From Agaricus subrufescens (taxonomy: Eukaryota > Basidiomycota > Agaricomycetes > Agaricales > Agaricaceae): a stretch of 64,000 bases of DNA. The position numbers and the translations under genes were made by a program. Shown here piece after piece: positions 12,910 through 23,819 of this stretch. The stretch covers positions 2,914,001 through 2,978,000 of the forward strand of contig CM057061.1 in assembly GCA_029945375.1 (NCBI GenBank), read 5' to 3'. The notes beneath the pieces are model-generated. The model did no database searches. It was not told the DNA's origin and saw only the letters and a program-made list of their open reading frames with translations. Positions within the stretch are counted from its first letter, which is position 1; every line of letters starts with the position of its first letter.

Positions 12910-15223
12910 ATGATGTCGACAGTGCCGCAGCAGGCTAGACATGACACTGCTGCCACTTCCTCTACCGCAACCATTGACAACAGTCGTCCTGCATCTCTTG
13001 ACATCGGGAAGTCTAATCCTGTACCCACCGCCACAGAGACATGGCTACCGGAATATACATACCCTTGTACACCATCCAGGACCCAGCGGTACACTCTCAA
13101 CAGGACTGTGTGAGTTTGTTTGTACTCCTCAGCAGTATATATGATGACAATCTGTATAGCGAGTATAAAGCGCCCACCTGCGTTATCAATCCGTCATCTG
13201 TATCCTTTCCACCAAGTCCAAAGTAAGTCTCTCCCAGTCGATCTTGAGATGATTGAAAACGCTTTATGCGGAATCAGATTATCACTCCCTCCGAATTGGG
13301 AACAATACGTTCACCCGGAGGGCTTGCCATATTTTGTTCTATCTGTGACTGGGCACTATTCAATAGTGAGTACACTAACCGCATGGTGATAGCAAATTTG
13401 CTGATGAAGTCCTGCTTAGCGGAGAATTATCACCGAAGAGTGGATGTATGATCCTACTACCTCAGAACTGATTCAAGACTTCGTCAGTCTGATCAGAAAG
13501 GCAATCCTTGATCTTGGAGTGAAAATATGGCTTGAGAGCGATCTTGTTCTTGAGCTTCAACGGTACCAAGGAGAGGTTGTGGAAGACAAGGACGGTCACA
13601 AATACTGTGGCTATTACTTTGTACACGGCCCTGATCGGTGTATATATTGGCCAGAAAGGGTTACCCTCAATCGAACTACATCCAAATTTCTGAATAGCAC
13701 ATGGGGAGATTTATCCGAGTCTCAGAAACGTGAGTTACTCCTGCTTGATTTGTTTTGCCTCGCTAATCTCACCGTTGGGTAGAATTATGCCTTGAGGCCG
13801 AATTCTGGTCCGTTACCTCTCATCTAACAATTTTCCGAATTCGAACCAATATTTAGGTTACACTGGGACCACTTTCCAAGTCTCCAGAAAGCCACGCCCG
13901 AAACAACTGACTATGTCATTGATACTATTGTAGATGTGATGACAGGTAAGTCTGACCGGGACCACTTGACCCTTAGCTGATCGGGTAAATGCGATTGCGC
14001 AGATACCATATCTGCTCCACATAATTCTAGCACAATTTTTCGTTATGAAGAACTTAAAAGAATGTTGAAATTAGTAACGATGAACAGAGGTAGGTTAGAT
14101 CAAATCTCGGCAGAAAATCATCCATTAATAAATCTGTAGGGCAGAACACGTCACATTGGCATATAGGTATAGCAGACTCTAAATCATGGTGACCTATATC
14201 ACTGAACATGGTGAAGGCCGTTTTATGATGCGGTTAAGTACGTGTCATCTACTGGAACCCCAAAATTATCTAACACCGGACACGCTTTCCAGCGCAAGAT
14301 CGGCTTCGAAACTATTATGGCGCCTGGGGAACTAGATTGAATAGGTCTCAATCCGTTGTCAAAATTGAGCACGCACCCCATTCAACGATCGTTGATATTG
14401 TTTCTCCTTTCCTTTTCTTCATTCCCCACGCACAGTTAGAACGAGCTGCTGCCCTTGTCGTGGACGAATACATCATTTCACCCCAGTGGGAAGACTTTTT
14501 GAACGAAATTCAAGAGGAATGGAATCAGACATCACTGTTTGTGAGTTTACATGGTCGCGATCACAAGTTTCGACTATCTCAATATTTTTAGGCTACAATC
14601 ACTTTGGCTGCTAATTGCGCATTCCTGGCAATTCCATTGTTCCAGGATCCATCTCTAGCCACGCGTAGTTCTCCTGAGCAGATTGCCAGCTATCTATCAA
14701 CTACTACCAGCATTTTTGGACTTGTCCTTTCTCTTGCTTTTTATCGACACCATAAAACGAGAAAAACCCATCTACCTGCTGAGCTTGTAAGAGCATGGAT
14801 TTAGCGCCATCACTTTTCTGACGGGTTTTTTTTTTAGTTTGCATACATAGACGCGATAGAGGGAGAAAATGAAAATGTTGATTACAGGCGTTTCGAACAC
14901 CTGCTCCTTGTGTGGAGCTTACCACATGCGCTCGTAATGTGGTCGTAAGTCTTTGCTTCTAGTTGAAAAAACGACTTTAATGTATCCATGTCAGTGCGGT
15001 CACATTTTCTCTGGCCTTTATATTCATGTGCTTCGTTGGAACACGTACTGCCACCAAAGTCGTCGTTGGGTTGTCTATGTCACTAATTGGTCTTTCCACT
15101 TTCTATTGCATTATCAAATTTGGAAGTGGTAAAAACCTGTTTCGAATCTGGCTTGGCCGTCTTTATCGGGGTATGAAACAAGTGTGTTCGAAGAGAAAAC
15201 TTGGTGCAGGTGAAATTTTTTAG
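12910..15223 (+). CDS. WW-like domain multi-pass membrane protein, copy B
   Basis: Second copy of the family, with the same 13-exon architecture as copy A and intact frames throughout. It starts MMSTVPQQARHDT. WW-like halves are LPPNWEQYVHPEGLPYF and CGYYFVHGPDRCIYWPE. Further conserved blocks are CLEAEFW, then SHWHIGRFMMRL, RNYYGAWGTRLNR and FLFFIPHAQLERA. The C-terminal membrane segments include TLAANCAFLAIP and LVFSLAF-type helices, and the last segment lies in FMCFVGTRTATKV. It ends about 40 codons earlier than copy C, because GAAATTTTTTAG creates a stop where C reads on through GAGTTTTTTTCG. Most similar to copy C, with which it shares flanking sequence as a duplicated unit. Confidence 0.8.
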
Positions 15224-16772
15224 CATCGTATCAGCGGAGTATATGTTGAATAGATATTAGGACGTCAAAATCCGTCAGACTCGGCCACATTGCCGAGGTG
15301 ACTATCGTGATCCAATCCTTTCTTTAATGTGTTGAATGTGACAAATGATGGGTGTATCTATTGAAGTTTCGTGTCCTGGCGACTGGTGTATAAGAATTTT
15401 TGGCTATCTACAGGATTTTGAGGGTATGACCACTGTTGGAAGTTCAATGGAACACTGGCAGGAGAGGCTTTTGAAGACGTAAGCGGAAGAGACCTGCTTA
15501 GAAACTACATATGACGATTAACATGGCGAATCAAGCCCCTTTCTGAGTGTTCTCATTCGTGATTTATCCCGGCTCACTAATGTCATGTCCATAACACTCT
15601 CGCATGAGTAGTGTTCCTCTTCAGGCATGTCAGATTTCTGACATCTACTAGCCACATATGTGACTCTCAAAGAAGCGACGGGTCCTTCAACAACGTGAGG
15701 TAGACGGCGCGACCTTGACACTTCAGAACAGGAAGTAAATTTTTAAGAGTGCCGAGATGACGAGAGCAAGGAACAGAGGGGGACTCGTCAATCGGAAAAC
15801 AGTGACAGTGACTCAAAACTAGAGGCTGCCGGTGAGGGTTGAGACATTGAATCGAGGTATCAAGGCGGCGGTGGATGCTGGAGACGATCGAATAGTGAGG
15901 AAGGAATAAGGATAATCAAATAGTTGATAGTTATCCTACTGCGGCGAGGCCTTCAAGTTTATATACAAAATTCTTCAGTCTAGGGAGTCAAGTGGTGAAA
16001 GCCACGGACAACGAAAGAAAAAGAAATAAAAAATTGTACCCAACGTCCAATTGAATAGAAACAAAAAAAATTCTCGGCCTCATCCCCGAAGATGAGAGGC
16101 CCACTACCTGCTCCATTCTCCAGCTACTAGAGTATACGGCCGATGCCGTTGTCGTACATCGGATAGACGAGTCTGAAGGCTAAGAGTGGCCGTTTGCTAC
16201 CGAGCTTCGTCCCTGAAGTGACACAATACTCGGAAATCAAAGTCGTCTTGAATTTTCCGATCCGTCTTGAGTGTAGGCCGCCTGCTCGGGACAATGGTGG
16301 CTGTAGTGAGGGATGGTGATCGGCCAAATCGGGCATAGCCGATCAACCATCCTTACACTCTTGAATCGTTCCCTGTTAGATCCATGGAACCTAATCCTTG
16401 TGCATTAGCGTGGGGTTCACGGTTTTCTCAGATGAATCACAAACTCGATAACACGACCGGTGGTACGTTGTAGGTCTTGTTGAGTTGAGGCGGGTAACGA
16501 TACTCAAATGTGAAGGTAGGAAAGAAGGAATAGTAGAGGCCTTTTTCGCTTCGTTAAACTGGGACAGTGTCACACGTATTAGAAATTGCACAGTACCGTG
16601 CCAGGAAATCAGATCAGTATGGCCATCGACAATCTATTGGTTCCATGTCGAAGCTACTCGTGACATCATCACTCCCCCATAAAATTTTAGGCCATCACAA
16701 ACGATGTATCTGGGGTTGGTATCTCGACAGTGCTGTGATATGTATGAACCCCAACTATAATCCCCCCATACT
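15224..16772. other. spacer 3' of copy B, partly conserved with unit C
   Basis: From about 16.39 kb the sequence matches 28.88-29.3 kb in unit C, including a shared plus-strand frame with RRVTI and EGRKE. The frame is broken differently in the two units, so this looks like shared non-coding or dead sequence, possibly 3' flank of the small minus-strand gene. I see no other gene. Confidence 0.45.
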
Positions 16773-17195
16773 CTAGCGAAAGCATGACAGTAGTCCGCAT
16801 AGCCAGCCCGGCCCCGACTCTGAGTCTTTGCTGGAAGGACGATTATTTGGATTGAACCTCCTGCCCTCGGCGTTTGGGGCTCCTGAGTAATTCCCTGTTT
16901 GTCCAGGACCCGAAGGACCCACACAATTTCCTGGGTTATCAGCTATACCTCTGGACCTGTGATTACCAGTGAGCGACAAAAGAGGAATGATCAATCTACT
17001 TCAAGACATATCACGAGAAACACTTGCCTAGGTTCCGTGCTGTTGAGGTGAGAATACAGGCATGAACATACCACCGTCAGAAGTGATCAGAAGAATATAG
17101 TATCAATTCACAAGGGATAAAAGACCAGCAGGAGAATGCAGAAATTCTGTCACTACAAGAGCCTAGAATTTAAGTGGAAGACTTACGGGTACGGG

Positions 17196-17203
17196 TGGGG
17201 AGG
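17196..17203 (+). repeat. 8-bp target-site duplication TGGGGAGG (left)
   Basis: Identical to 23803-23810 at the other end of the outer element. Both copies join directly to element termini that begin GGGGCT. Confidence 0.8.
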
Positions 17204-17758
17204 GGGGCTCGCATAAAAGTGCGGACAAGCACGCAGACACTATCCCGCATGCTGTCCGCGCCTTTATCCCAAAGGGGCAACAGCCCATGGTCAGTCTGCG
17301 CCACCGTATAACAACACAGCTTCAAGGGGGGCCCATATCTGTGTAGGAGTTAATACATCCGAGCAGCAATTTGAGAATAGACTGTGTTTTACTTAACAAT
17401 AGGCAATTGAAGAGGCAATATGTTTATGAAAACGTCCAGTCAAGACTTGAGCAGGAACCCGCGTCCTGTCCGCGTCACTTGGGTAGGGACCGCACCCATC
17501 CGCATCTGGTCCACATGGAGCCCGCGTTGATTCTTCATTGGTCCACGCCTCCCGCATCTGTCCTCATGTGTCCGCATTTGCCCTTACTTGTCCACGTCAA
17601 AGTGTAAGCCTCACGTTCCCCTTATTATGATTATGCTTTTTGTATCCAGTAAATATACTCTATTGACTACTGATGTCCTTCACAGATATGCTACTGATCG
17701 CTACAAATAATTCTGTGTTTCCGGCCTGCTATCTTATCATGTGTTGGTGCGTATTTAC

Positions 17759-17772
17759 TAGGGTTGGGGAAG
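17759..17772 (+). repeat. hAT terminal inverted repeat, left
   Basis: Reads TAGGGTTGGGGAAG. The reverse complement of the right end (23689-23702) reads TAGGGTTGGGGAAA. Confidence 0.88.
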
Positions 17773-17939
17773 AAACCCCCTGGGAGGTTTTTTACAGGTA
17801 AATTACCGGAACCCCAGGTAGGGGGGGGGTTTTTACCATGTTATTTACCTGTAATTAACCGGCACATGATAACAAACGTGACATTTCACGTGAAAAAAGC
17901 TATTTTTAGCCTACTAACAAGTACTCGAAAAATTTCGGT

Positions 17940-20900
17940 TTAGACGTCAAATGGGAGCGAAAAATTGTTGTCATCCCCATGGGAAAACAGCTCAGGAAGG
18001 GTACTCAACGATGAGTGTGTGATATGTGGGACAGAGGTCGGCTCATGTAAGGAAAAAGCCCCTGTGATGAAAGCAGAATCCATAGCCACTGGAGATGCGT
18101 CGATTACACCTGTAGCAGAGTGGAGTAGTGGGCTATCGGCATCCTGAGATAGCCATTTATCGTCGTCGTCTGGTTGGTCTGGTTGATTCACATTGACAAT
18201 GGTATCAGAGAAGTCCTCAGCTGGATCCATAGTCACACTATGTGGTCTGGCCAGATTCTCTTCTTCAACTATGTTCTCCTTGAAACGATCAGCGAATTCA
18301 TAAAAACGCAATTTCGGCCTCTTCATTGAATATGAACGTGGCTGTCAAGATAAGTTAGTGCAAGTCTAGGGTCATGATTATGCTAACTTACCTTACTCTC
18401 GCCTTTGCAATGATGACGCACACGGGTCATAGCCCCCATCATGTTCACCGAAATTTTAGACTGTAAGGGTGATGAGAGCCACGTAAAAACCGATCCAGTT
18501 CTCTCTTCTTCCATAGAATTGACACGGACAGAGAAGATTTTAATAGCTAGAAACTGAAGGTGAGGTTAGCAAGTGTCTCGTTGAAGGGCATGCTCCACTT
18601 ACTGGTAAGATCTGAGAGAGCTCGTTGTTACACAGGCTACTCCACCACAATAAAGGGCCCATGTCTTCGTCATAAGGTGAATTAAATGGATATTGCTGGC
18701 ATGAATAAGCCTTGAGTTCATTGACCAACTTGGGCATAAAGACGGAAGCATGGCCCTGCCATTTTGTGAACTCAGGTTTGTGACCAAATTGGATCTCATT
18801 CGCAGCAATACGTAACAGATAGTTAGCCACCATCTTGAAAGCCAGGACATTGCATATGCCGGTGTAATCAGGATCACTGTTTGACGAGGCTTCAATTTTG
18901 AATAGACCACTTGTGATATGAGCTGAGGGATTGATCAGTAAATTACAGAACAATCCAGGGTTGGACACACATGGTAAAAGGTATGCAGCTGATAAGTAGA
19001 CATCGCTGCCCAAGTTTCCCGAGCCAAACAATTGTTTATGGCGCCACTCGAGGATTCCCAAAATTGATGTCTTCACGTCAGTCGCATACACCATTCCATC
19101 GTCCAGAAGGGTTTCAAGTGTGGCTGAGAAAAACGCATGATAAAAGAGATACACATCTGCAGCAGTTGCCATGTTAGACTCGAGGCAGGCCATTGCCTGG
19201 ATAGCTGGTGTTCCAATGCGAACGAGTTGAGCCAGCGCGAATTCAAATTCGATTGTGATTAGATTAATTTTGGGATCAAAGTATTGTGCGTATTCCTGAA
19301 GGATATCAGTTGCGCCCATTAAAAAAGGTATCGAGGACTGCTCACACCTAAGTCAAAATTCCCGCGTCTCACTATTTCCTTCATAACTGGGAGGTTGCGT
19401 TCAAGGGAGCGAGCCGCATAGATTATAGTGCCAAAGCGAGTCTTGCCTATGGCTTCGAGGCCATGCCCAGGTGCTCCTGCTATTGACTTTCGTGCAGCGT
19501 TGAATTCCGCGGTACCTAAATGAGACTTGTGTATCTTCGTGATCACCGCACAAAGAATAGACAGTGTCTGTAGAGGTGTGAGTATAGAAGCATAATGAAA
19601 ACGTCAAGCACAGACCTTGCTAAAACAAGGTTGCTTTACAATATCACCAATTGTGTTGCTTAAGTGGTGCACACAATTGGCAAGGGGGATAATGGTAGGG
19701 ACTTCTTCGGCCACTTTGTTTCGGCCAAGAAGTGTATTCCCAGTGCTATCAGATACAATACAGGAGAATCAAGGTCGCCCGATAGCATTGATCGTCTAAG
19801 ATAGGGCTCAGTAATCACAGCACTAGAAGACAGATGCAGGTGCTTACACGCTGAAGAGACTAGATCGGTGTGAATATGGAAAATAAAATATAAAAAAATA
19901 TAAAATCGAATGCGAATGCAACCCTTTGAATTACACCGAGTCTTGAGTGCGGTTTGTGGGGAGAATAAATCAGAAAGAAAGTGAAAATAAGAGTCTCGAT
20001 TAAATATTGAATGAAAATAGGGGTAGAATAGAAATGTGAAACAAGTCTCGACTGAATAGAAACCTCTTCCAGACCTATGCCGTTTCGATTAGAACCTTCG
20101 CGACGAGTGGCTAAGCTCGCGACGACTGTCCTCAATAGAATGGGTTAGACACCTATCTAGGAGGGGTAGCGAATCCGCCCTAGTGATGCCTCAACAAACT
20201 CGGAGAGCCTTGACCTGCCTTCGCGCTTCGAGACAGACTGCAAGACAAGTCGAGCTAGCACCGAATGCTATCGCGATCCTATTAGACCAGTGAAGATACT
20301 CTCTCGAGCAGAACACAAGACCTTCCGAGTCGAGAAAGAACTTAAGAAATGCTTAGAACACTGCGAAGTTTAACCAACTCGATTTCACTCGCACAGCGCT
20401 TGGGCAAAGATTCGATCCCGAACCTCGTCCTCGACTGGCGACTATATACGATACACAATAAAAAACTGAGACAAAATAAACAAATATGAAACAGATAACC
20501 AAGTCCGTATCCAGCACTGAATGGGTATAGTCTCCTCGACTCATCTTTCTCCACCAATCAACAGTCTCGACTATTCAGTCCCCTCGACCGAACATCGCAC
20601 TTGCCTAATCTTCCACTCCTCATTGGCTAACGAGCTTCTAACCCTAGACCCTAGTCTAGAAACTCCTGAGGCGCACCCCCCACTGATAATCCCGTCGATA
20701 AGGTGTCCTCGATTAGACTACACTTCTATCTCGCCTTTAGTTGCTCCGAGATTATCACCATTACCGCCTGATCCAGAGTCTCGACCGACAATCCCAACAG
20801 TCTCGCTTCAGGTTAATTCAGTCTCGACATGTGTAAGTCGTCTACTTCCTAGCCCTTTCCTTATTAGGCAGGTAGTAGTTATAGATTCGGTTTAGCATAA

Positions 20901-22313
20901 GGTCCGCTGAAGGAACCGCGTTCCGCTAAGTCCTCGAGCCATCCCATAGCCAACCTCGATGACAATTTCCAGCAAAGTCTCCCTAGACTCAGTCTCGAGA
21001 CTTCCATTTTAAGTCCTCGAACGCGATTATATTTCCCCTAGCAGTACGGTTTTCCTGCTAGGAATCGCGGATGCAATCTCGACCGTCCCCTAGGTCAACC
21101 TCTCTTCACACATGTCCTCGACTGAGCTTATCTCTAACTGGGTGACCGATTGCTCATTCTCGAACTTAATACGTACACCTAGCCGCATTAAACGGGAATT
21201 TTCACGCGTAAAACGGCTGGGGCCGTAACAACGCATCACAAATTGTCGCAACCATTCCCCAGTGTGAGACTCCGCAGTTGCTTCCTGAACTTGTATTAAG
21301 TGAACCTTGCCAGTCGGGGTCGAAATATGCAGTGTCCAGAATGATTCACCCCCGTGAGAGGTTCCCCCATCCAGAGACAGAGTCAGGTCGTTCTCAGATT
21401 GGAGCTCATCAATGGTGAGTGAATGTATGCGGTCGGCCTCAGCTGGTATCCATTTGTCACTGAGTGCCGTTCGACTAGGTGGCTTATAAGAAGGGTCAGC
21501 GCATGCGAAAACTTTCTTCCATGCTGCAGAGGAGGCGAGGGACAAAGGGAGCCCGCAGATACAAAAGAGTTGGGTAATGGCCAAAGTGAGTTGCTCGTGT
21601 CGTTGCACACGACCCATTTTCTTCGCACACTCATACAGGTCCGAGTTGCCCTGGGGTATTTCCTCTTTTGGCTTACGTGATTGTTGCTCTCCTCCCCCAC
21701 TCGCCACACAGCATCCCTTGGCCCCAGATTTCATTCCCTCGCCCAGAGCTGGCAATTTTGCAGACAAGGCTCTCTGTGCTGATCTTTCACGGGCCTGATC
21801 TTGGAGCTCAGGGGATAGCATGTTGCAAATGCGCGCATGCTTGAAAACACGGTCGGAGCTGCGACTACCGAAGGTGTGAGTACATCCTTCCCCTGCACAC
21901 CGCGTTAGAATAAGATGTGGAGCTGAGGGCCGGTAACATCGGACAGTCAACAGCTCCAGTATATCCGACGGTGGCCGACCACCTTTCAAACCTTTAACGC
22001 ATTTTTCTTCAACATCAATCAACATGTTCTGGTCATCCTGACTATCCGAGACCGAAACCAAGTCCGATTCCACAGAGGGGGCATGGAGCGTGTTGTCCTG
22101 ACCACCATTGACTTTAAAGAAGAAAGAGTCAACGCTGCGCGTCGCAGCCTCTGTTTTCTTGCGCTTAGCACCACTCAGCCCATTCCCAACACTTGGTGCA
22201 CTCCGTTTACGTGCCCTTGAACTCGCTGGGTCAGGGGATCCGGCTTTTGGAGCGGGTGCATCATTTATAGATGCACCTGTGTTGCTTGGTATGACAGTTC
22301 CCCCTTCTCTCGC
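17940..22313 (-). pseudogene. hAT transposase (BED finger, DUF659-type core), disrupted
   Basis: The predicted minus-strand exons are 22313 or 22025 to 21231, 19795-19616, 19567-19346, 19295-18603, 18553-18392 and 18341-17940. Each border is GT-AG with conserved phase. The N-terminus has an NLS-like KR-rich stretch and a BED-type finger (CAGEGC, then HARIC). Then come LSLDGGTSHGGESFW, SHTGEWLRQFV, SCIVSDSTGNT, PLANCVHHLSNTIGD, SHLGTAEFN, GKTRFGTIIYAARS and, near the end, GPLLWWSSL with LAIKIFSVRVNSMEEERT, the hAT C-terminal dimerisation signature. A Glu/Asp-rich tail follows. Broken by the LTR at 19852-21230 and by a TGA at 19769-19771 (GRP-stop-FSC), where relatives have a charged residue. 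The first ATG in frame is at 22025. The frame is open up to 22313, suggesting N-terminal coding sequence joined from upstream by splicing. Confidence 0.88.
19852..21230 (-). mobile_element. solo-LTR-like insertion (1,379 bp) inside the hAT transposase
   Basis: On the minus strand it begins TGTTACGGCCCC and ends TCTCTTCA, that is TG...CA, flanked by the 4-bp duplication ACGC (19848-19851 and 21231-21234). Removing it with one duplicate restores an uninterrupted transposase exon ending VMR next to a GTAAGC splice donor. It carries no credible coding frame and is rich in TCTCGA-type motifs. A TGTTACGG start is common for fungal Ty3/Gypsy LTRs (family knowledge), but without an internal region the superfamily is inferred. 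Confidence 0.8.
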
Positions 22314-22365
22314 TTATGTTGATCGGTGAGTTTGTATTATGTGAACAGCTAATCGTGTGACTCAC

Positions 22366-23481
22366 AATTAGCTCTTGAATATAGGTGCTGATAAGGTCGA
22401 ATGCCTCGAAGCGACCAGGGGCTACATTGGCTGTAGGCGACAGGAGAGCCTGGGAGGGGTAGAAGTGTGACACGATCGCATTGAAAGCCAGTGTCAAACA
22501 CAAGTGGCCATCTTGCTGGGTAGAACATGGTAACACTATTGTTTTGAGGTTCTGCACCTGTCCGTGTTGTGCCAGCCACCATCTGATCATATCTAGTAGA
22601 TCGGCGGGTACTTTGTTTGTGGCCCCTGCAGGATCTCCATAACGGAGAACACACTCGTCGAGATCCAAAATCACAGCAACCCAATGGTTTCCTCGTGGTT
22701 GTGAAGTAGAGGGAAGGACCACTGGCTGATTGGGAGACATGAAGACAGAGAGTATGGTAGCTATTTGATGTAAGCTTCGCGTTTTGATCCCCTCTCCCAA
22801 ATTTCGAAGGATCTGACTTGATGAACTACAGAAATATTCATCACGGTGGAGCTGATAAAAGTTTCACAGAGTATCACTCCACGTTATGGTGACGAATCGA
22901 TAGCCTTGAAGCCCTTGGCTTAATCGAGCGTCGACAACGGCCGCCATTTGATCAATATGAATGCTGGACAACCAGTCAGTTGAACAAAAGCTGGGCAGGT
23001 ATCGTAAGCCGACGGATCCTCCCATTGCCCCTGGTAAGTCATATTTCCAAGGTACGCGGTCCATCAGCGCCTTCCAGTCTCTGGCTGTAGATAAGGTGGA
23101 CGTCCATTTGACTGCTTTTTGCCAGAAAAATTGCTGAGAGGCGAGCGTATGTTGTGTCAGCCACAACTTCACCACCCAACAAGGTAAGTGGATTGTGGTG
23201 CCATTCGAGATGTAATCGAATGACTGATATCCTTGTTTTTGCCCCATAAGATGGCTAAGACCGTTGATAAACTTAATCGGAGGTATCTTGAGGGAATTTA
23301 TTGTCGAATACATCAACATCGCGTCTTGTCCCTCTAAAAAACTGGGTAGGGAGCACAAGTGGTCATCAACAGGTAAATCAGTCCTGTCAAAGTCAATGTT
23401 CGGCAAGGGAAGGTCGAGGATTTTGATCACAGAGAAAAGGGGATTGGGTAGATACTGTAGCACTGGCTCTGGAATGTCCAT
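22366..23481 (-). CDS. Ulp1-like (C48) cysteine protease of the hAT element
   Basis: Minus strand, ATG at 23481 (MDIPEPVLQYLPNP). The N-terminal part has WLSSIHIDQMAAVVDARL, as in other basidiomycete Ulp1-like proteins. The catalytic part shows GNHWVAVILDLD (His), RYGDPAG (Asp) and QQDGHLCLTLAFNAI (Gln and Cys), the usual H-D-Q-C order. Ulp1 enzymes remove SUMO or related modifiers. Here it is inferred to serve the transposon. A TGA at 22864-22866 interrupts the frame between WSDTL and NFYQLHRDEYF; the frame is otherwise continuous on both sides. It is either a nonsense codon (CGA to TGA fits) or lies in a short 42-nt GT-AG intron (22867-22826). The domain ends at a GTGAGT donor (22365), or at a stop at 22261 if unspliced. 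A separate gene or the front part of the transposase is undecided. Confidence 0.75.
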
Positions 23482-23688
23482 AATGGCTAGGAAAGGAATG
23501 TCTCATATTTTTTTTTCTATCTCTGCAGCCTATGTTGCGTGTCGCGACGCGTCACTACCATATAAGGTACTACACGTGACTTTGGTAAATAACATGGCTC
23601 GAAATCTCCGGGGAACCCCCAGGTAATTAACCTGTTATTAACCTGTTATTTACCTGTCAAAAACCCCTGTGTAAATAACCCCTAGTTT

Positions 23689-23702
23689 TTTCCCCAACCC
23701 TA
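23689..23702 (-). repeat. hAT terminal inverted repeat, right
   Basis: On the plus strand it ends in CCCCAACCCTA and is followed directly by the GTATTTAC duplication. It pairs with 17759-17772. Confidence 0.88.
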
Positions 23703-23819
23703 GTATTTACCTTTGATCCGCGCCACTGGTCCGCGCCGTGACCCACATTTGTCAGCATCAGTCCGCGTCCGTGCGCAGGCTCCACACTTTTGCTGTAGCC
23801 CCTGGGGAGGGTAGGTCAT

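Larger units (their letters stand above)
17759..23702 (-). mobile_element. hAT-superfamily DNA transposon with Ulp1 protease (5.9 kb)
   Basis: Perfect 8-bp target duplication GTATTTAC at 17751-17758 and 23703-23710. Terminal inverted repeats TAGGGTTGGGGAA are identical at both ends, with further AGGTAAATTACC/AGGTAATTAACC-type subterminal repeats inside each end. It encodes, on the minus strand, a Ulp1-type protease (22366-23481) followed by a BED-finger/hAT transposase (17940-22313). The length without the nested LTR and its extra target copy is about 4.56 kb. Non-functional now: the transposase has an LTR insertion and an in-frame stop. Confidence 0.9.
17204..23802. mobile_element. non-autonomous TIR element (647 bp), outer layer of nest
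   Basis: Flanked by identical 8-bp direct repeats TGGGGAGG (17196-17203 and 23803-23810). Its ends are imperfect inverted repeats, GGGGCTCGCATAAAAGTGCGGA on the left against GGGGCTACAG followed by CAAAAGTGTGGA on the right. Without the inner insertion it is 555 + 92 = 647 bp. The interior is full of GTCCGC-type motifs near the ends and has no coding capacity. The 8-bp duplication suggests a hAT-type miniature element mobilised by another transposase. The related empty site lies near 29,712-29,722 in unit C. Confidence 0.75.
16773..23819 (-). pseudogene. small Cys-tail protein gene, unit B, split by transposons
   Basis: Minus-strand homologue of the gene at 29288-29728. The ATG is at 23817-23819 and opens with MTYPP. 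The reading frame is cut after about six codons by the 6.6-kb transposon nest, whose 8-bp target duplication lies in the coding sequence. Beyond the nest a GTAAGT donor follows (near 17187), and the last exon begins at a CACAG acceptor and reads SRGIADNPGNCVGPSGPGQ, ending GWLCGLLSCFR at 16773. The final exon frame is open and in the same phase as unit C. The gene product is unknown. The insertion presumably disables it. Confidence 0.55.

Noticed and set aside
19860..20895. Open frames inside the LTR-like insertion, one of 124 codons on the plus strand
   Set aside because: They coincide with TCTCGA-rich non-coding LTR sequence and show no domain.
19872..21260. Alternative boundaries for the insertion in the transposase using a CACAC direct repeat
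   Set aside because: That reading gives ends that are not TG...CA and removes the SHTGEWLRQFVMR block, which fits the hAT family. The ACGC reading restores both the family sequence and the splice donor.
22349..22684. Minus-strand frame overlapping the Ulp1 domain
   Set aside because: It is a shadow of the Ulp1 coding frame, which carries the catalytic motifs.
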